Source: Mageeibacillus sp. UBA5747
GTDB taxonomy: Bacteria; Bacillota; Clostridia; Saccharofermentanales; UBA5734
Assembly (NCBI GenBank): GCA_002419145.1
Contig: DIFN01000035.1
Span: forward strand, 1 to 57,933
Reading direction: 5' to 3'
Length of the DNA: 57,933 bases
This document shows, piece by piece, positions 35,252 through 44,136 of the stretch. A program made the translations under genes and the position numbers. Under the pieces are notes generated by a model that saw nothing but the letters and a program-made list of their open reading frames with translations, ran no database searches and had not been told where the DNA came from. The first letter of the stretch is position 1. The number at the start of each line of letters is the position of its first letter.

Positions 35252-37693
35252 TCACGGTTCCTTTCCAGTCAAAAGCCCCAGCCAGGCTTGGCCGAGACAG
35301 ATACCGCCATCATGGGGCGGCACTTGTTCATTCCAGTACAGCTTGAATCCTTGAGGGGGCAAGTGTCGATCGAGCAGGGTCACCAGCAGGCCATTCTGGA
35401 AAACACCACCAGAAAGCGCCAGCCGGGTGATGCCAGTCTCATCTCGGATGGTGCAGGCAACCGTTGCGATCACATCGACCAGAGCCTGATGGAAGCCCAA
35501 GGCCAGCCGGGCCATGGTTTCTTCGTCGCGCCTTTGCTGCAGCACTCGGACCAACTCCCGGAAAACAGGGGCGGGATCGATCCTGATCAGAGTGTCCCTG
35601 CCCTGTCCCTTGGATCCGCCCGCCAGGTCAAAAGCCAGCGGCCAGGCCGCCCAGCCCTTTGCCCAGGCCTTTTGAGCCTGCCATTCGAGCAGGCTGCCGC
35701 ATTCACCCTCGTAATGGTTGACGAGTGCCAGGCCTAGGCAGGCGCAAACCGCATCAAACAGGCGCCCGGTGCTGCTATTAGGCATGGTGTTGATACCGGA
35801 TCGGATTGCAGTCCGGACGAGCTCAAAACTGACGCGGCTTACCTCTTGTCTGACTTCATCAGTCCGGGACTCGGCCAGCAGCCAGTCTGGGCTGTCCAGG
35901 CCTGCCGCCTCGAGATAGCCAGCCAGGCTGCGCCAGGCATCGCGCATGCCGCTGTCGCCGCCCGGCAGAGGAACCGGGCTGAAATGAGCCACCCGCCGGT
36001 AGGACCGGTCCTCACACAGCAGGAATTCTCCACCCCAGACTGTGCCGTCGGTACCGAATCCGGTACCGTCAAAGGCAATCCCGAGAACAGGGTCCTCGAG
36101 ATGATGCTCAGCCAGGACAGAAGCAATATGGGCGTGGTGGTGCTGGATCCTGTGGATTTTTCCGTCTGCAGACACCCATGGGGCAGCCTGGCCGCTGATG
36201 TAGCCCGGATGCAGATCAATCATGATCCGGTCGGGCTTTTGCCCCAGCAGATGGCCCAAGTGATTCAGCTGGTCCTGCCAGGCGTGCTGGATATCAAGCA
36301 CGGAGAGGTCGCCTGCCGGTTGCGTTGGCCAGGCAAATCCAGCCGTGGCGAAAGCAGCAGTTGCCTTGAGATCACCGCCCAGGGCCAGCACCGTCAGGTC
36401 GTTCCCTGTCGGTCCGGCCGATGTCTTACTTGCGATATCGATGGCCAGTGGCACATAGCCCCGCGCCCGGCGCAGCAGCTGCAGCCGGCCGGTCCAGCGC
36501 ACAACCGAGTCATCGAGCCCGGTCAGGATCAGCCGATCGTGAGTCAGAAGACCCGCCAGCAAGGGCTGTTGCCGGGCGAAAGCCAGCATCGCAGCATCCT
36601 CAAAAATCAGCTGATCGCCAGTCCGGTTGGCACTGGTCATGACCAAGGGGCCGCAGGCCCGTGCCAGCAGGGCCTGGATCGGGGTCGAAGGCAGCAGGGC
36701 GCCGAGAAATGGGCTGCTCCTGGCAGTTGATGGAGCCAGGTCTTGCGCCGGCTGGCCTGGCATCTGGTCTGGTTCAGGCCTCTGGCCTTGTCGCCGAGGT
36801 CGCACCAGGACAACAGGGCGTTCCTGGCCCTGCAGCAAACGAGCTTCCGGCTCTGAAATCTCCGCATAGGTCGACAAGGCGGCAAGATCCGCAAATAGGA
36901 CCGCGAACGGCTTTTGCTCGCGACCTTTTATCTGCCGGCAGACAGCGACAGCAGTCTCCCGGGTCGCCGCGCAGACCAGGTGAAAGCCGCTGTTGGCCTT
37001 GACGGCTATCACTTCGCCGCGCTGGATGGCTTGGATCGCCTGTTGGAGCGGATTCCCGCCTGCTTGTCCAGCGGATGCCTGCGCAGGCTCGTTTGCCGTT
37101 GGACCATCCAGGGCCACACGATCCAGATAGGACAGGACAGGACCGCACTCGGGACAGGCAATGGTCTGGGCATGATAACGCCGGTCGGTTTCAGTCCTGT
37201 ATTCGGCAGCACAGGCCGAACAGAGTGGGAATCCAGCCATGGTAGTCTGTTCCCGGTCATACGGCAGCCGTTCCAGGATGCTGTAGCGCGGCCCGCAGTG
37301 CATGCAGCTGATGAAAGGATGGTCCTGGCGGCGGTTCGTATCGGATCGCAGTTCCTCTGCGCAGGCATCACACATAGCCAGGTCTGGAGCCGGAAAGCAA
37401 AGACCATCCTCTGCGCAACTGGCAGCAATGGCAAAGCCCGCTTGCGTCCACGCCGCCATATTTTCCCGTGTCACTCGGATGAAGACGGCCGGTTGCGGCT
37501 TTTCTGCCACCAACCGGCTGGCAAAACGGTCCAGCTCAGCCGCAGGGCCGCTGACCACAATTTCCACATGACCACCCGCATTGAGGACTTGGCCAGAAAG
37601 GCCGAGGCTTCTGGCCAGGCGGGCGACAAAAGGCCGCATCCCCACCCCTTGGACGATACCCCAGATTCGGATGCGTTCCGTTTTCATGCCCAT
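35252..37693 (-). CDS. hypF: Carbamoyltransferase HypF
   Basis: Transfers a carbamoyl group from carbamoyl phosphate to HypE. The 813-residue protein has all expected domains: an N-terminal acylphosphatase domain (IVQGVGMRPFVARLARSLGL), zinc-finger pairs (CDACAEE, CMHCGPRY, CSACAAEY, CPECGP), a YrdC-like domain (GEVIAVKANSGFHLVC), and a C-terminal Kae1-like domain with the metal-binding HHHAH motif. The ATG at 37693 overlaps the hypB stop (TGATG); another ATG lies two codons downstream. No strong ribosome site is visible, suggesting translational coupling. Confidence 0.96.
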   Translation of the reverse strand: MGMKTERIRIWGIVQGVGMRPFVARLARSLGLSGQVLNAGGHVEIVVSGPAAELDRFASRLVAEKPQPAVFIRVTRENMAAWTQAGFAIAASCAEDGLCFPAPDLAMCDACAEELRSDTNRRQDHPFISCMHCGPRYSILERLPYDREQTTMAGFPLCSACAAEYRTETDRRYHAQTIACPECGPVLSYLDRVALDGPTANEPAQASAGQAGGNPLQQAIQAIQRGEVIAVKANSGFHLVCAATRETAVAVCRQIKGREQKPFAVLFADLAALSTYAEISEPEARLLQGQERPVVLVRPRRQGQRPEPDQMPGQPAQDLAPSTARSSPFLGALLPSTPIQALLARACGPLVMTSANRTGDQLIFEDAAMLAFARQQPLLAGLLTHDRLILTGLDDSVVRWTGRLQLLRRARGYVPLAIDIASKTSAGPTGNDLTVLALGGDLKATAAFATAGFAWPTQPAGDLSVLDIQHAWQDQLNHLGHLLGQKPDRIMIDLHPGYISGQAAPWVSADGKIHRIQHHHAHIASVLAEHHLEDPVLGIAFDGTGFGTDGTVWGGEFLLCEDRSYRRVAHFSPVPLPGGDSGMRDAWRSLAGYLEAAGLDSPDWLLAESRTDEVRQEVSRVSFELVRTAIRSGINTMPNSSTGRLFDAVCACLGLALVNHYEGECGSLLEWQAQKAWAKGWAAWPLAFDLAGGSKGQGRDTLIRIDPAPVFRELVRVLQQRRDEETMARLALGFHQALVDVIATVACTIRDETGITRLALSGGVFQNGLLVTLLDRHLPPQGFKLYWNEQVPPHDGGICLGQAWLGLLTGKEP

Positions 37694-38508
37694 CAAGGCA
37701 ACAATAGGTCAGCCCGCTGCCGGATCCATTCCGCCACCGGTTCAAAGCCCATCCTGTTGCGGGCACTGACCTCAAGCACAGGCGCCGTCGGATTGAGTGC
37801 CCGGACCCCAGCCATGAAAAACGCCCGGTCAAAATCGACATATGGCAGCAGATCGGCCTTGTTGATCAGGATCAGGTCGGCTTTTTCAAAGGCCAGGGGG
37901 TATTTGTAGGGTTTGTCGCTGCCATCCGTGGTCGTGACGATCAAAAGCTTGACATGTTCGCCAATGACCATTTCCGCCGGACAGACCAGATTGCCAATAT
38001 TTTCAATCAGCATCAGGCCGGGACCGCAAAAATCGAAGTCAGACATGACCTGGTCGATCTGATGCGATTCGAGATGACAGGCACCATGCGTATTGATTTG
38101 CAGAGTTTCCACACCGAGCTGACGCAAGGTCCGGGTGTCGATATCGGACTCAATGTCCCCCTCGACAACATAATGGTGCCAATCCGGCAAGTGCTCCGTC
38201 AGGGCAATGATGGTAGAGGTTTTGCCAACACCGGGGGCTCCCATGACATTGACGCTCAGGATGCCGGACTGGGTCAGGCGATCCTGCGTGGCTTGGGCCA
38301 GACGGTCATTTTCGGCATAGATCGATGCCATGACCTGGATTTTATCGGCCGGCACATAGCCGGAGACATCACGAGTGCCATCCAGGGCAACAGGATCAGG
38401 ATCCATTTCCGGGCCATGGCGATGATCCGGATCATGGTCGAGTCCATGGCCACGATGGCCACGGAGTGGAAAGGGCAGGATTTGTCTCAAAGCTTTAGAT
38501 TGGAACAT
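37693..38508 (-). CDS. hypB: Hydrogenase nickel incorporation GTPase HypB
   Basis: GTPase that, with HypA, inserts nickel into the hydrogenase large subunit. The 271-residue product has a His/Asp-rich N-terminal stretch (residues 18-40, six His) that may bind or store nickel, the P-loop GAPGVGKTS at 90-98, metal-binding site residues in THGACHLES, and the NKAD guanine-specificity motif (LILINKADLLPY). Confidence 0.96.
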   Translation of the reverse strand: MFQSKALRQILPFPLRGHRGHGLDHDPDHRHGPEMDPDPVALDGTRDVSGYVPADKIQVMASIYAENDRLAQATQDRLTQSGILSVNVMGAPGVGKTSTIIALTEHLPDWHHYVVEGDIESDIDTRTLRQLGVETLQINTHGACHLESHQIDQVMSDFDFCGPGLMLIENIGNLVCPAEMVIGEHVKLLIVTTTDGSDKPYKYPLAFEKADLILINKADLLPYVDFDRAFFMAGVRALNPTAPVLEVSARNRMGFEPVAEWIRQRADLLLP

Positions 38509-38887
38509 GGTCTATTCTCCAGGGATCTGATCCGGCAGGGCCGGCCGGTTCAAGGGTCAGGCTTTCAATGTAAAACTCCTTGCCGATCGCCGTGGGGTGG
38601 CCGTTGACCCCGCAGGTCGGGCAGGCAAAGGTGAAGGGGCGTCGTTCAAAGTGCAGGCCGCAGGCTGGGCACTGCAGCTGGGGCCGGATGTGCCGGATCT
38701 TAAGCACAGCTCCGGCACAGAGGGTATTTTCCGCGATCAGGTCAAAGTACAGCTGGATGGTATCCCCGACATAGCCGGCATCATCTCCCACGACCAGGTC
38801 AATAGCCCGGACCTTGCGCTGGCCATGGCTGGCGGCTTCACGGCAGGCGACCTGGACGATGCGTTCGGTGATCGGGTACTCATGCAT
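38495..38887 (-). CDS. hypA: Hydrogenase nickel chaperone HypA
   Basis: Nickel-binding zinc protein working with HypB. The ATG at 38887 gives 130 residues starting MHEYPITERIV; His2 is the nickel ligand, so this start is preferred over an in-frame upstream one (39004) that would add 39 residues. The zinc site has two CxxC pairs (CPACGLHF and CPTCG). The start codon lies inside the end of the ferredoxin-like gene, and there is no good ribosome site, so the two are probably coupled. Confidence 0.95.
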   Translation of the reverse strand: MHEYPITERIVQVACREAASHGQRKVRAIDLVVGDDAGYVGDTIQLYFDLIAENTLCAGAVLKIRHIRPQLQCPACGLHFERRPFTFACPTCGVNGHPTAIGKEFYIESLTLEPAGPAGSDPWRIDHVPI

Positions 38888-39215
38888 GGAAGGTGTCAAC
38901 CACCTTGCCCGGCGCTGGGCGGGTATACTGCTGGTCCATGTTAAGGCACTTTTTCGGGCAGACTTCGACACAACTGTTGCACTGGATGCACCGCATGCGT
39001 TCAATCGACCATCCCTTGTCGGCCTTGGTCACCGTGATTGCATGCGTCGGGCATTTGCGGTCACACAGGCCGCAGAATATGCACTGCTGGATATCGATCT
39101 CAATATGGCCGCGAGTCCGGTCGAAAGGCTTACGTGCGGTAACCGGATACAACCGCGTCGCTGGTTTCGATACCAGGTTTTTGAATATGGTCTTGGCAAA
39201 AGGTACGAATGCCAT
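38880..39215 (-). CDS. echF: Ech hydrogenase subunit F, 2x[4Fe-4S] ferredoxin-like
   Basis: Polyferredoxin-like electron-transfer subunit related to NuoI. The 111-residue product has two classical cluster motifs: C45-x2-C48-x2-C51-x3-C55 and C76-x2-C79-x2-C82-x3-C86. It should pass electrons from soluble ferredoxin to the small subunit. It lies between the large subunit gene and hypA. Confidence 0.93.
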   Translation of the reverse strand: MAFVPFAKTIFKNLVSKPATRLYPVTARKPFDRTRGHIEIDIQQCIFCGLCDRKCPTHAITVTKADKGWSIERMRCIQCNSCVEVCPKKCLNMDQQYTRPAPGKVVDTFHA

Positions 39216-39220
39216 GGTGC

Positions 39221-40300
39221 TTACCTCTCCGTACAGCTGATGCAGGGATCGATGGTCAGGACCTGCAACGGAACATCGGCCAGCTCGGAGCCAGGCAGGA
39301 TTTTCAGGAGTGACGCCAGATTGGCAAAGGTTGGTGTACGGACCCGCATCCGGTCGAGGAATTTGCTGCCATTGCCACGGGTATAATAGATGACCTCACC
39401 GCGCGGTTGTTCAAGCCGGGCAAAAAATTCGCCATTGGGCGTGCCGGTCACTTTGATGTCGATCGCACCCTGCGGCATGCGCGTAAAGCACTGGCGGATC
39501 AGGTCAATCGATTGGAGGATCTCCTCGGCCCGCACCACGCAACGGGCATAACCGTCACCTTCCGTCCGGACAACAGGTGAAAAGTCGAGCTGGCCATAGG
39601 CTGCATAGCCGAGTAAGCGGCTGTCATAGGCAATGCCGCTGGCCCGCATCATCGGTCCGACAGCTCCCAGCAAGTGGGCATCTTCCTTGCTCAGAAGACC
39701 GACGCCGACCAGACGATGGCGCACCGTGGGGTCGTTGAAGAAGGTGTTGTTGATTTCCCGGATCCCACTTTCGACCTCTGCCAGCGTATCAAGAAAGCGC
39801 TTTTCCTGTTCGGAATCAATATCTTTGCGGACACCACCAATCTTGCAGACTGAAAAGATGACGCGGCCTCCGGTGGTCAGGTCGAACAGGTCGAGCACCA
39901 GCTCGCGCAGGCGCCAGCTCTGCATGAAGAGGCTTTCAAAGCCGAAGGCGTCTGCCAGAAGGCCGAGCCACATCGTATGGCTGTGAATGCGCGACAGTTC
40001 CGCCCAGATGGTACGCAGGAATTTCGATCGTTCGGGAATCTCCAGATTCATGATGCCTTCGACTGACTGGCAATAACCCATGCCATGGATGAAAGAACAG
40101 ATGCCACAGATCCGTTCGGCGACATAGACATACTCCTGAAAATCTTTCTTCTCCACCAGTTTCTCAAGACCGCGGTGAATGAAGCCAATCGAGGGAATCG
40201 CCTCGATGACGCGCTCATCCTCGAGCACGAGGTCGAGGTGGATGGGTTCTGGCAGGACCGGGTGCTGGGGTCCGAAAGGGACAATCGTTCGCTTGCCCAT
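39221..40300 (-). CDS. echE: Ech hydrogenase large (catalytic) subunit E
   Basis: Carries the [NiFe] site for proton reduction or H2 oxidation; related to NuoD. The 359-residue product has both nickel motifs: L1 RICGIC (Cys65, Cys68) followed by His72, and C-terminal DPCISC (Cys353, Cys356). The protein ends TER right after the last cysteine, so it lacks the C-terminal peptide removed by HycI/HyaD-type proteases in many other [NiFe] hydrogenases. Group 4 (Ech/CooH-like) is the best fit. Confidence 0.95.
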   Translation of the reverse strand: MGKRTIVPFGPQHPVLPEPIHLDLVLEDERVIEAIPSIGFIHRGLEKLVEKKDFQEYVYVAERICGICSFIHGMGYCQSVEGIMNLEIPERSKFLRTIWAELSRIHSHTMWLGLLADAFGFESLFMQSWRLRELVLDLFDLTTGGRVIFSVCKIGGVRKDIDSEQEKRFLDTLAEVESGIREINNTFFNDPTVRHRLVGVGLLSKEDAHLLGAVGPMMRASGIAYDSRLLGYAAYGQLDFSPVVRTEGDGYARCVVRAEEILQSIDLIRQCFTRMPQGAIDIKVTGTPNGEFFARLEQPRGEVIYYTRGNGSKFLDRMRVRTPTFANLASLLKILPGSELADVPLQVLTIDPCISCTER

Positions 40301-40302
40301 GG

Positions 40303-40674
40303 TTATGCCTCCTTTTCAGTCTGGCCAGCAGACGGCGCGAAAGGAGTTTTCTGGGCGATCCGGTAGAAATTGCCCTGATAGTCGAGATTGATGTCTGTAA
40401 AAAAGACCCCGAACAGATCGTGGATTTCATTTTCATAAAAGGCTGCACCCGGAAAATAGGTGCTGATGCTCGGCAGCATGTCGTTGCGCTCCAAGACAAG
40501 CCGGATTGTGTTCAGGGCTCCACCAAGGACCAGCGAGTAATTCATCTCGATCCGGTCATCCTTGAGGGTCGTCGCGTGCATCTGGACCAGGCGGTAGTTT
40601 TCACCGCGGCATTGCTGGATCAGGGGCAGCAATTCAGCCAGGGTCAGGTTAATGATGCGTTGTTCGTCTTTCAT
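40303..40674 (-). CDS. echD: Ech hydrogenase subunit D (NuoC-like)
   Basis: Peripheral-arm subunit of 123 residues related to the 30-kDa NuoC subunit of complex I. The family core (LPSISTYFPGAAFYENEIHD, LFGV) is recognisable. It overlaps echC by 4 bp and lies next to echE. Confidence 0.88.
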   Translation of the reverse strand: MKDEQRIINLTLAELLPLIQQCRGENYRLVQMHATTLKDDRIEMNYSLVLGGALNTIRLVLERNDMLPSISTYFPGAAFYENEIHDLFGVFFTDINLDYQGNFYRIAQKTPFAPSAGQTEKEA

Positions 40675-41123
40675 ACTTGGCGGCGCGCCTCCTTGCGGTC
40701 TTTTTTCATTTGAGCCGATTTCTGGTCGAGCAAGGCAACTGCCTGGACCACGCCATCGATGATCGCTTCCGGCCGGGCGGCACAGCCTGGGACATAAATA
40801 TCAACTGGCACAATCTTGTCGATCCCACCTATGATGTTGTAGCATTCGCGGAATATGCCGCCAGACGTGGCGCAGATTCCGACCGCAACGACCACCTTGG
40901 GATTTGGCATCTGCTCGTAGAGCTGCAAGATGACTGGCCGGTTCTGTTCATTGACTGAACCGGTGACCAAGAGAATGTCGGCGTGCTTGGGATTGCCGGT
41001 ATTGATCACACCGAAACGCTCGACGTCATACAGCGGCGTCAGGCAGGCCAGGACCTCGATGTCGCAGCCATTGCAGCTGGATCCATCGTAATGGAGAATC
41101 CAGGGGGATCTTGAAACTTTCAT
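40671..41123 (-). CDS. echC: Ech hydrogenase small subunit C (NuoB-like)
   Basis: Holds the proximal [4Fe-4S] cluster that connects the ferredoxin subunit with the [NiFe] centre. The 150-residue product has the four expected cysteines: Cys17 and Cys20 (SSCNGCDIE), Cys84 (VGICATSGG) and Cys114 (VPGCAARPE). It lies between echB and echD. Confidence 0.95.
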   Translation of the reverse strand: MKVSRSPWILHYDGSSCNGCDIEVLACLTPLYDVERFGVINTGNPKHADILLVTGSVNEQNRPVILQLYEQMPNPKVVVAVGICATSGGIFRECYNIIGGIDKIVPVDIYVPGCAARPEAIIDGVVQAVALLDQKSAQMKKDRKEARRQV

Positions 41124-41139
41124 TCGTTTACCTCACACA

Positions 41140-42021
41140 TCAGGAATGCAGGGACAGGATCAGCAGGTTGAGCATGCCTGCTACGGCAGCAACCAACCAA
41201 GATCCAATCACAACGACCGGCCATTTGACACGGGCAAACGTATTGTCAATGACGATTTCCAGAAAATAGACCAGCACGGTCACCCCCAGTCCGATCAGGA
41301 CCCAGGTCAACGACTGGCTGGCAAAGAACAGGAAGACCATGCCCAGGAGCAGGATGGTTTCGTACCAGTGGGCGATCTCGACCAGGGCCAGGTTCTTGCC
41401 GGCAAATTCGGTAGTCAGGCCCTTGACGATTTCCTGGTGACCATGGTGGGACGTGCTCAAGTCGAAGGGGGATTTCCGAAACTTGATGGTCAGAATGTAA
41501 ACAAAGGCCAGAAAAATACCGGGGAGTTTCAGAATGGCTGGCTGGGCAACCTGGACCAGATCGCTGACCACAAAGGTGCCGGAGGCAAGGTAGAAGCCGA
41601 CAGCCGTCAGCAGAATGGCCGGCTCGTCGGCAAGCATCATCAGAAGCTCCCGGTCAGCTCCGATGATGCTGTAAGGTGAATTGACGACATTGGCCGCCAG
41701 GACCAGGAAAATACCAGCCAGGGTGAGGGCAAAGATGGTCAGCAGCAAGTCACTGCCGAGGAAAAAAATCGCACCGGTGAACACGGAGAAAACGAGGTAG
41801 ATCAGGACAAAAAAATTCTGGGAGTGATTGATGACCGCCGTCTCTTTCTGCCAGAGTTTGGCGATGTCGTAGAAGGGCTGCAGCAGAGGCGGGCCGACTC
41901 GGCCCTGCATCCGGGCCGTGATCCGGCGATCGATACCATTGATCAGGCCAGCCAGAAAGGGCCCGGCCACCAGATAGAGAAGCAGCGCAAGGATCTTGAT
42001 TTGTGTTTCCGTGAGCATCAC
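41140..42021 (-). CDS. echB: Ech hydrogenase membrane subunit B (NuoH-like)
   Basis: Membrane subunit that joins the hydrogenase arm to the ion-pumping part. The 293-residue product has about eight membrane helices and NuoH-like loops (RITARMQGRVGPPLLQPFYD; TIKFRKSPFDLSTSHHGHQE with the acidic loop GLTTEFAGKNLALVEIAHWY). It overlaps echA by 4 bp. Confidence 0.95.
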   Translation of the reverse strand: MMLTETQIKILALLLYLVAGPFLAGLINGIDRRITARMQGRVGPPLLQPFYDIAKLWQKETAVINHSQNFFVLIYLVFSVFTGAIFFLGSDLLLTIFALTLAGIFLVLAANVVNSPYSIIGADRELLMMLADEPAILLTAVGFYLASGTFVVSDLVQVAQPAILKLPGIFLAFVYILTIKFRKSPFDLSTSHHGHQEIVKGLTTEFAGKNLALVEIAHWYETILLLGMVFLFFASQSLTWVLIGLGVTVLVYFLEIVIDNTFARVKWPVVVIGSWLVAAVAGMLNLLILSLHS

Positions 42022-43925
42022 AGGTTGCCTCCGATCAGATAGGCTGACAGCACGAGCATAAAAGCGGCAGTCAGGTAGATCGTGTTCATCAGGAGAACCT
42101 TTTCACCCAAATAGCGGTTCAGGTACCAGTTAGACATGAAGACCTTGGATTCGCCTCCGAAGGAGTTTGTGAAATTGCGATTGTCACCGCGGTTGATGCC
42201 CGACATGTAGACGGATGTGATCTTGGTGTCCATGCCGGAAAACAGGCGCAAGCCAAAAGGAAGGATGGCAATCATCGCCAGCATCAGGAGCATGATGACC
42301 TGGTTGCCGCCACTGATGATGTCCACGGGCGTAACAGCAAAGGTGTCCACCAGGTAAGGAACGACAATCCGGCTCGAAACGATGGGGAATGTGATGCAGA
42401 GTATGACGACCAGGGCAGCATGGATGAAAAGAGCGACCCATTCGAAGGTGTCAATCTTGCCCTCGAAGGTCGATTCATGGTGGAGCACAGCCACCAGGCG
42501 GGACAGCCATTTGGTCCAGTACATCAGCGTTGCAGCACTGCCGTAGGCCAGGAGCAGGACCACATAGAGATTTCCGGAATCGATGAAGGCCTTGAGCGCT
42601 GCCCATTTGGCGATCAGCATGCCAAACGGGGCGAGGAACATACCGGCAATGCCAATAACCATGACCAGGCCCAGACTCGGCGCCTTGACGACCAGACCGT
42701 GCATATCCTCGATGTCACGGCTGCCCAAGGATTGTTCGGTTGTGCCGACCGCCAGGAACAGAAGGGATTTGGATACGGCATGGAACAGGATCAGCATCAC
42801 TGCCGCCCAGAGGGATTCATAGGAGCCGATACCGGCACAGACAACAATCAGACCCAGGTTGGCGATGGTGGAATAAGCCAGGACCTTCTTGGCATCGGAT
42901 TGAGTGATCGCCAGCAAGGAGGTGGACAGGAAGGTCACACCCCCGAGGACGATGACCAAAAGGCCGGCATAGTTGCCTGCTAAAAGGGGACTGATCCGGA
43001 TCAACAGATAGACACCTGCCTTAACCATTGTCGAAGAGTGCAAGAGGGCTGAGGAGGGCGTCGGTGCCACCATGGCTCCCAGCAGCCAGCGCGAAAAGGG
43101 CATCTGGGCCGATTTCGTCAGGCCGGCGATCGCCAGCAACGTGGCCGGCACGATCAGCTTGGCAGAACCAACCAGATTCAAGATGACGGTCAGTTCAGTC
43201 GCACCAAACTCGACCCCCAGGTAAACGATGGCCAGGATGAAACAGACACCGCCCAGCAGATTGAGATTGAGGGCCCGCAAGGCATTCGTCTGTGCCTCCG
43301 GCGAATCTGGATAGCGGATCAGAAGATACGAGCACAACGTGGTCAGTTCCCAGAAAAAGTAAATCCAGACCAGGTCATTGCTGAGCATGATGCCATACAT
43401 CGCGGTCAGGAAGGCAAACAGCAGGGCCAGGAATTTCTGAATCCGCTCAGGCTGCTCGGGATGATGGTGGTGGTGCTTGTGCATGTAGGGCACACTGTAC
43501 ACGATGATCAGGCTGCCCACAATTGAAATGATCGCAATCATCATCAGGTTGAGTTTGTCGATGAAAAGATGGTGCGACATTTCACCGCTGCGATGGGATC
43601 CGCCGAGCTCAAACCAGACCAGGGCCACGGTCTGGATCACGGAGAAAATGACAATCAGCGGCTGTTTGCGTCTGATACCGATGCTGATGATGTAGCCAGT
43701 CATCACAAGTTCGATGCCCAGCATGACCAGGTTGATCCATTCTGAACGGACCAGATAGTAGATGGTGGGATCTGCATAGTACTGGAACACCGTCGCCAGG
43801 GTACCGCCAATCAGTAGCACCGAGGCGACCGTTGCCAGGACCTTCTGGGCGGTCTGATTACGGACCAACAGCATCAGGATCGCAAAAACCAGAGGGACGA
43901 TCATGAGGCAGAGGATGTTTGTCAT
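42018..43925 (-). CDS. echA: Ech hydrogenase membrane subunit A (NuoL/Mrp antiporter-like)
   Basis: Probable proton- or sodium-translocating subunit. From the ATG at 43925 (AGGAGA upstream) the 635-residue product has about 14-16 membrane helices and the proton_antipo_M core (IAGLTKSAQMPFSRWLLGAM; PTPSSALLHSSTMVKAGVYL) with its key Lys residues. A His cluster (residues 149 and 151-155) lies in a loop after the helix ending YSVPYM. It is the first gene of the hydrogenase operon. Confidence 0.94.
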   Translation of the reverse strand: MTNILCLMIVPLVFAILMLLVRNQTAQKVLATVASVLLIGGTLATVFQYYADPTIYYLVRSEWINLVMLGIELVMTGYIISIGIRRKQPLIVIFSVIQTVALVWFELGGSHRSGEMSHHLFIDKLNLMMIAIISIVGSLIIVYSVPYMHKHHHHHPEQPERIQKFLALLFAFLTAMYGIMLSNDLVWIYFFWELTTLCSYLLIRYPDSPEAQTNALRALNLNLLGGVCFILAIVYLGVEFGATELTVILNLVGSAKLIVPATLLAIAGLTKSAQMPFSRWLLGAMVAPTPSSALLHSSTMVKAGVYLLIRISPLLAGNYAGLLVIVLGGVTFLSTSLLAITQSDAKKVLAYSTIANLGLIVVCAGIGSYESLWAAVMLILFHAVSKSLLFLAVGTTEQSLGSRDIEDMHGLVVKAPSLGLVMVIGIAGMFLAPFGMLIAKWAALKAFIDSGNLYVVLLLAYGSAATLMYWTKWLSRLVAVLHHESTFEGKIDTFEWVALFIHAALVVILCITFPIVSSRIVVPYLVDTFAVTPVDIISGGNQVIMLLMLAMIAILPFGLRLFSGMDTKITSVYMSGINRGDNRNFTNSFGGESKVFMSNWYLNRYLGEKVLLMNTIYLTAAFMLVLSAYLIGGNL

Positions 43926-43965
43926 AAAACATCTCCTCTCTGTTGTATTTGATAACCGAATAGAA

Positions 43966-43994
43966 ATTATAGACCCATTTTTTTGCAACTACAA
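43966..43994 (-). promoter_or_regulatory. Probable SigA promoter of the ech-hyp operon
   Basis: Minus strand: TTGTAG, 17-bp spacer, TATAAT. The -10 box is perfect and the -35 box matches at its first three positions. Transcription would start near 43959, about 35 nt before the echA ATG. Confidence 0.7.
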
Positions 43995-44038
43995 TGAAAG
44001 GAAAGGGTGAATGGACTCAGCAAATACGTTTACGAAGG

Positions 44039-44050
44039 AACGTTAACGTT
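44039..44050. promoter_or_regulatory. 12-bp palindrome AACGTTAACGTT upstream of ech
   Basis: Perfect palindrome, extended by near-symmetric flanks to GGAACGTTAACGTTTCC (44037-44053). It lies 45 bp upstream of the ech -35 box and 5 bp from the Rex-like site. It may be an operator for an unidentified regulator. Confidence 0.4.
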
Positions 44051-44054
44051 TCCG

Positions 44055-44072
44055 GTGTGAAACTTTTCACAA
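44055..44072. promoter_or_regulatory. Rex-like redox operator upstream of the hydrogenase operon
   Basis: GTGTGAAACTTTTCACAA matches the Gram-positive Rex operator TTGTGAANNNNTTCACAA at all defined positions except the first base. Rex represses fermentation and hydrogenase genes when NADH/NAD+ is low. The core TGTGA-N6-TCACA would also suit a Crp-type regulator. It sits about 60 bp upstream of the mapped -35 box, so it could act on a second, more distal promoter. Confidence 0.65.
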
Positions 44073-44136
44073 GTTACACAAACAGTGGTTCGTTCCATAC
44101 AAGTTGCCTGGTTTATGAGGCCAATCCTCGCTGCTT

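Noticed and set aside
44055..44072. Crp-type operator (TGTGA-N6-TCACA) upstream of echA
   Set aside because: The match to a Crp site is perfect, but Rex explains more of the 18 positions and suits a fermentative anaerobe better; kept as the alternative reading.
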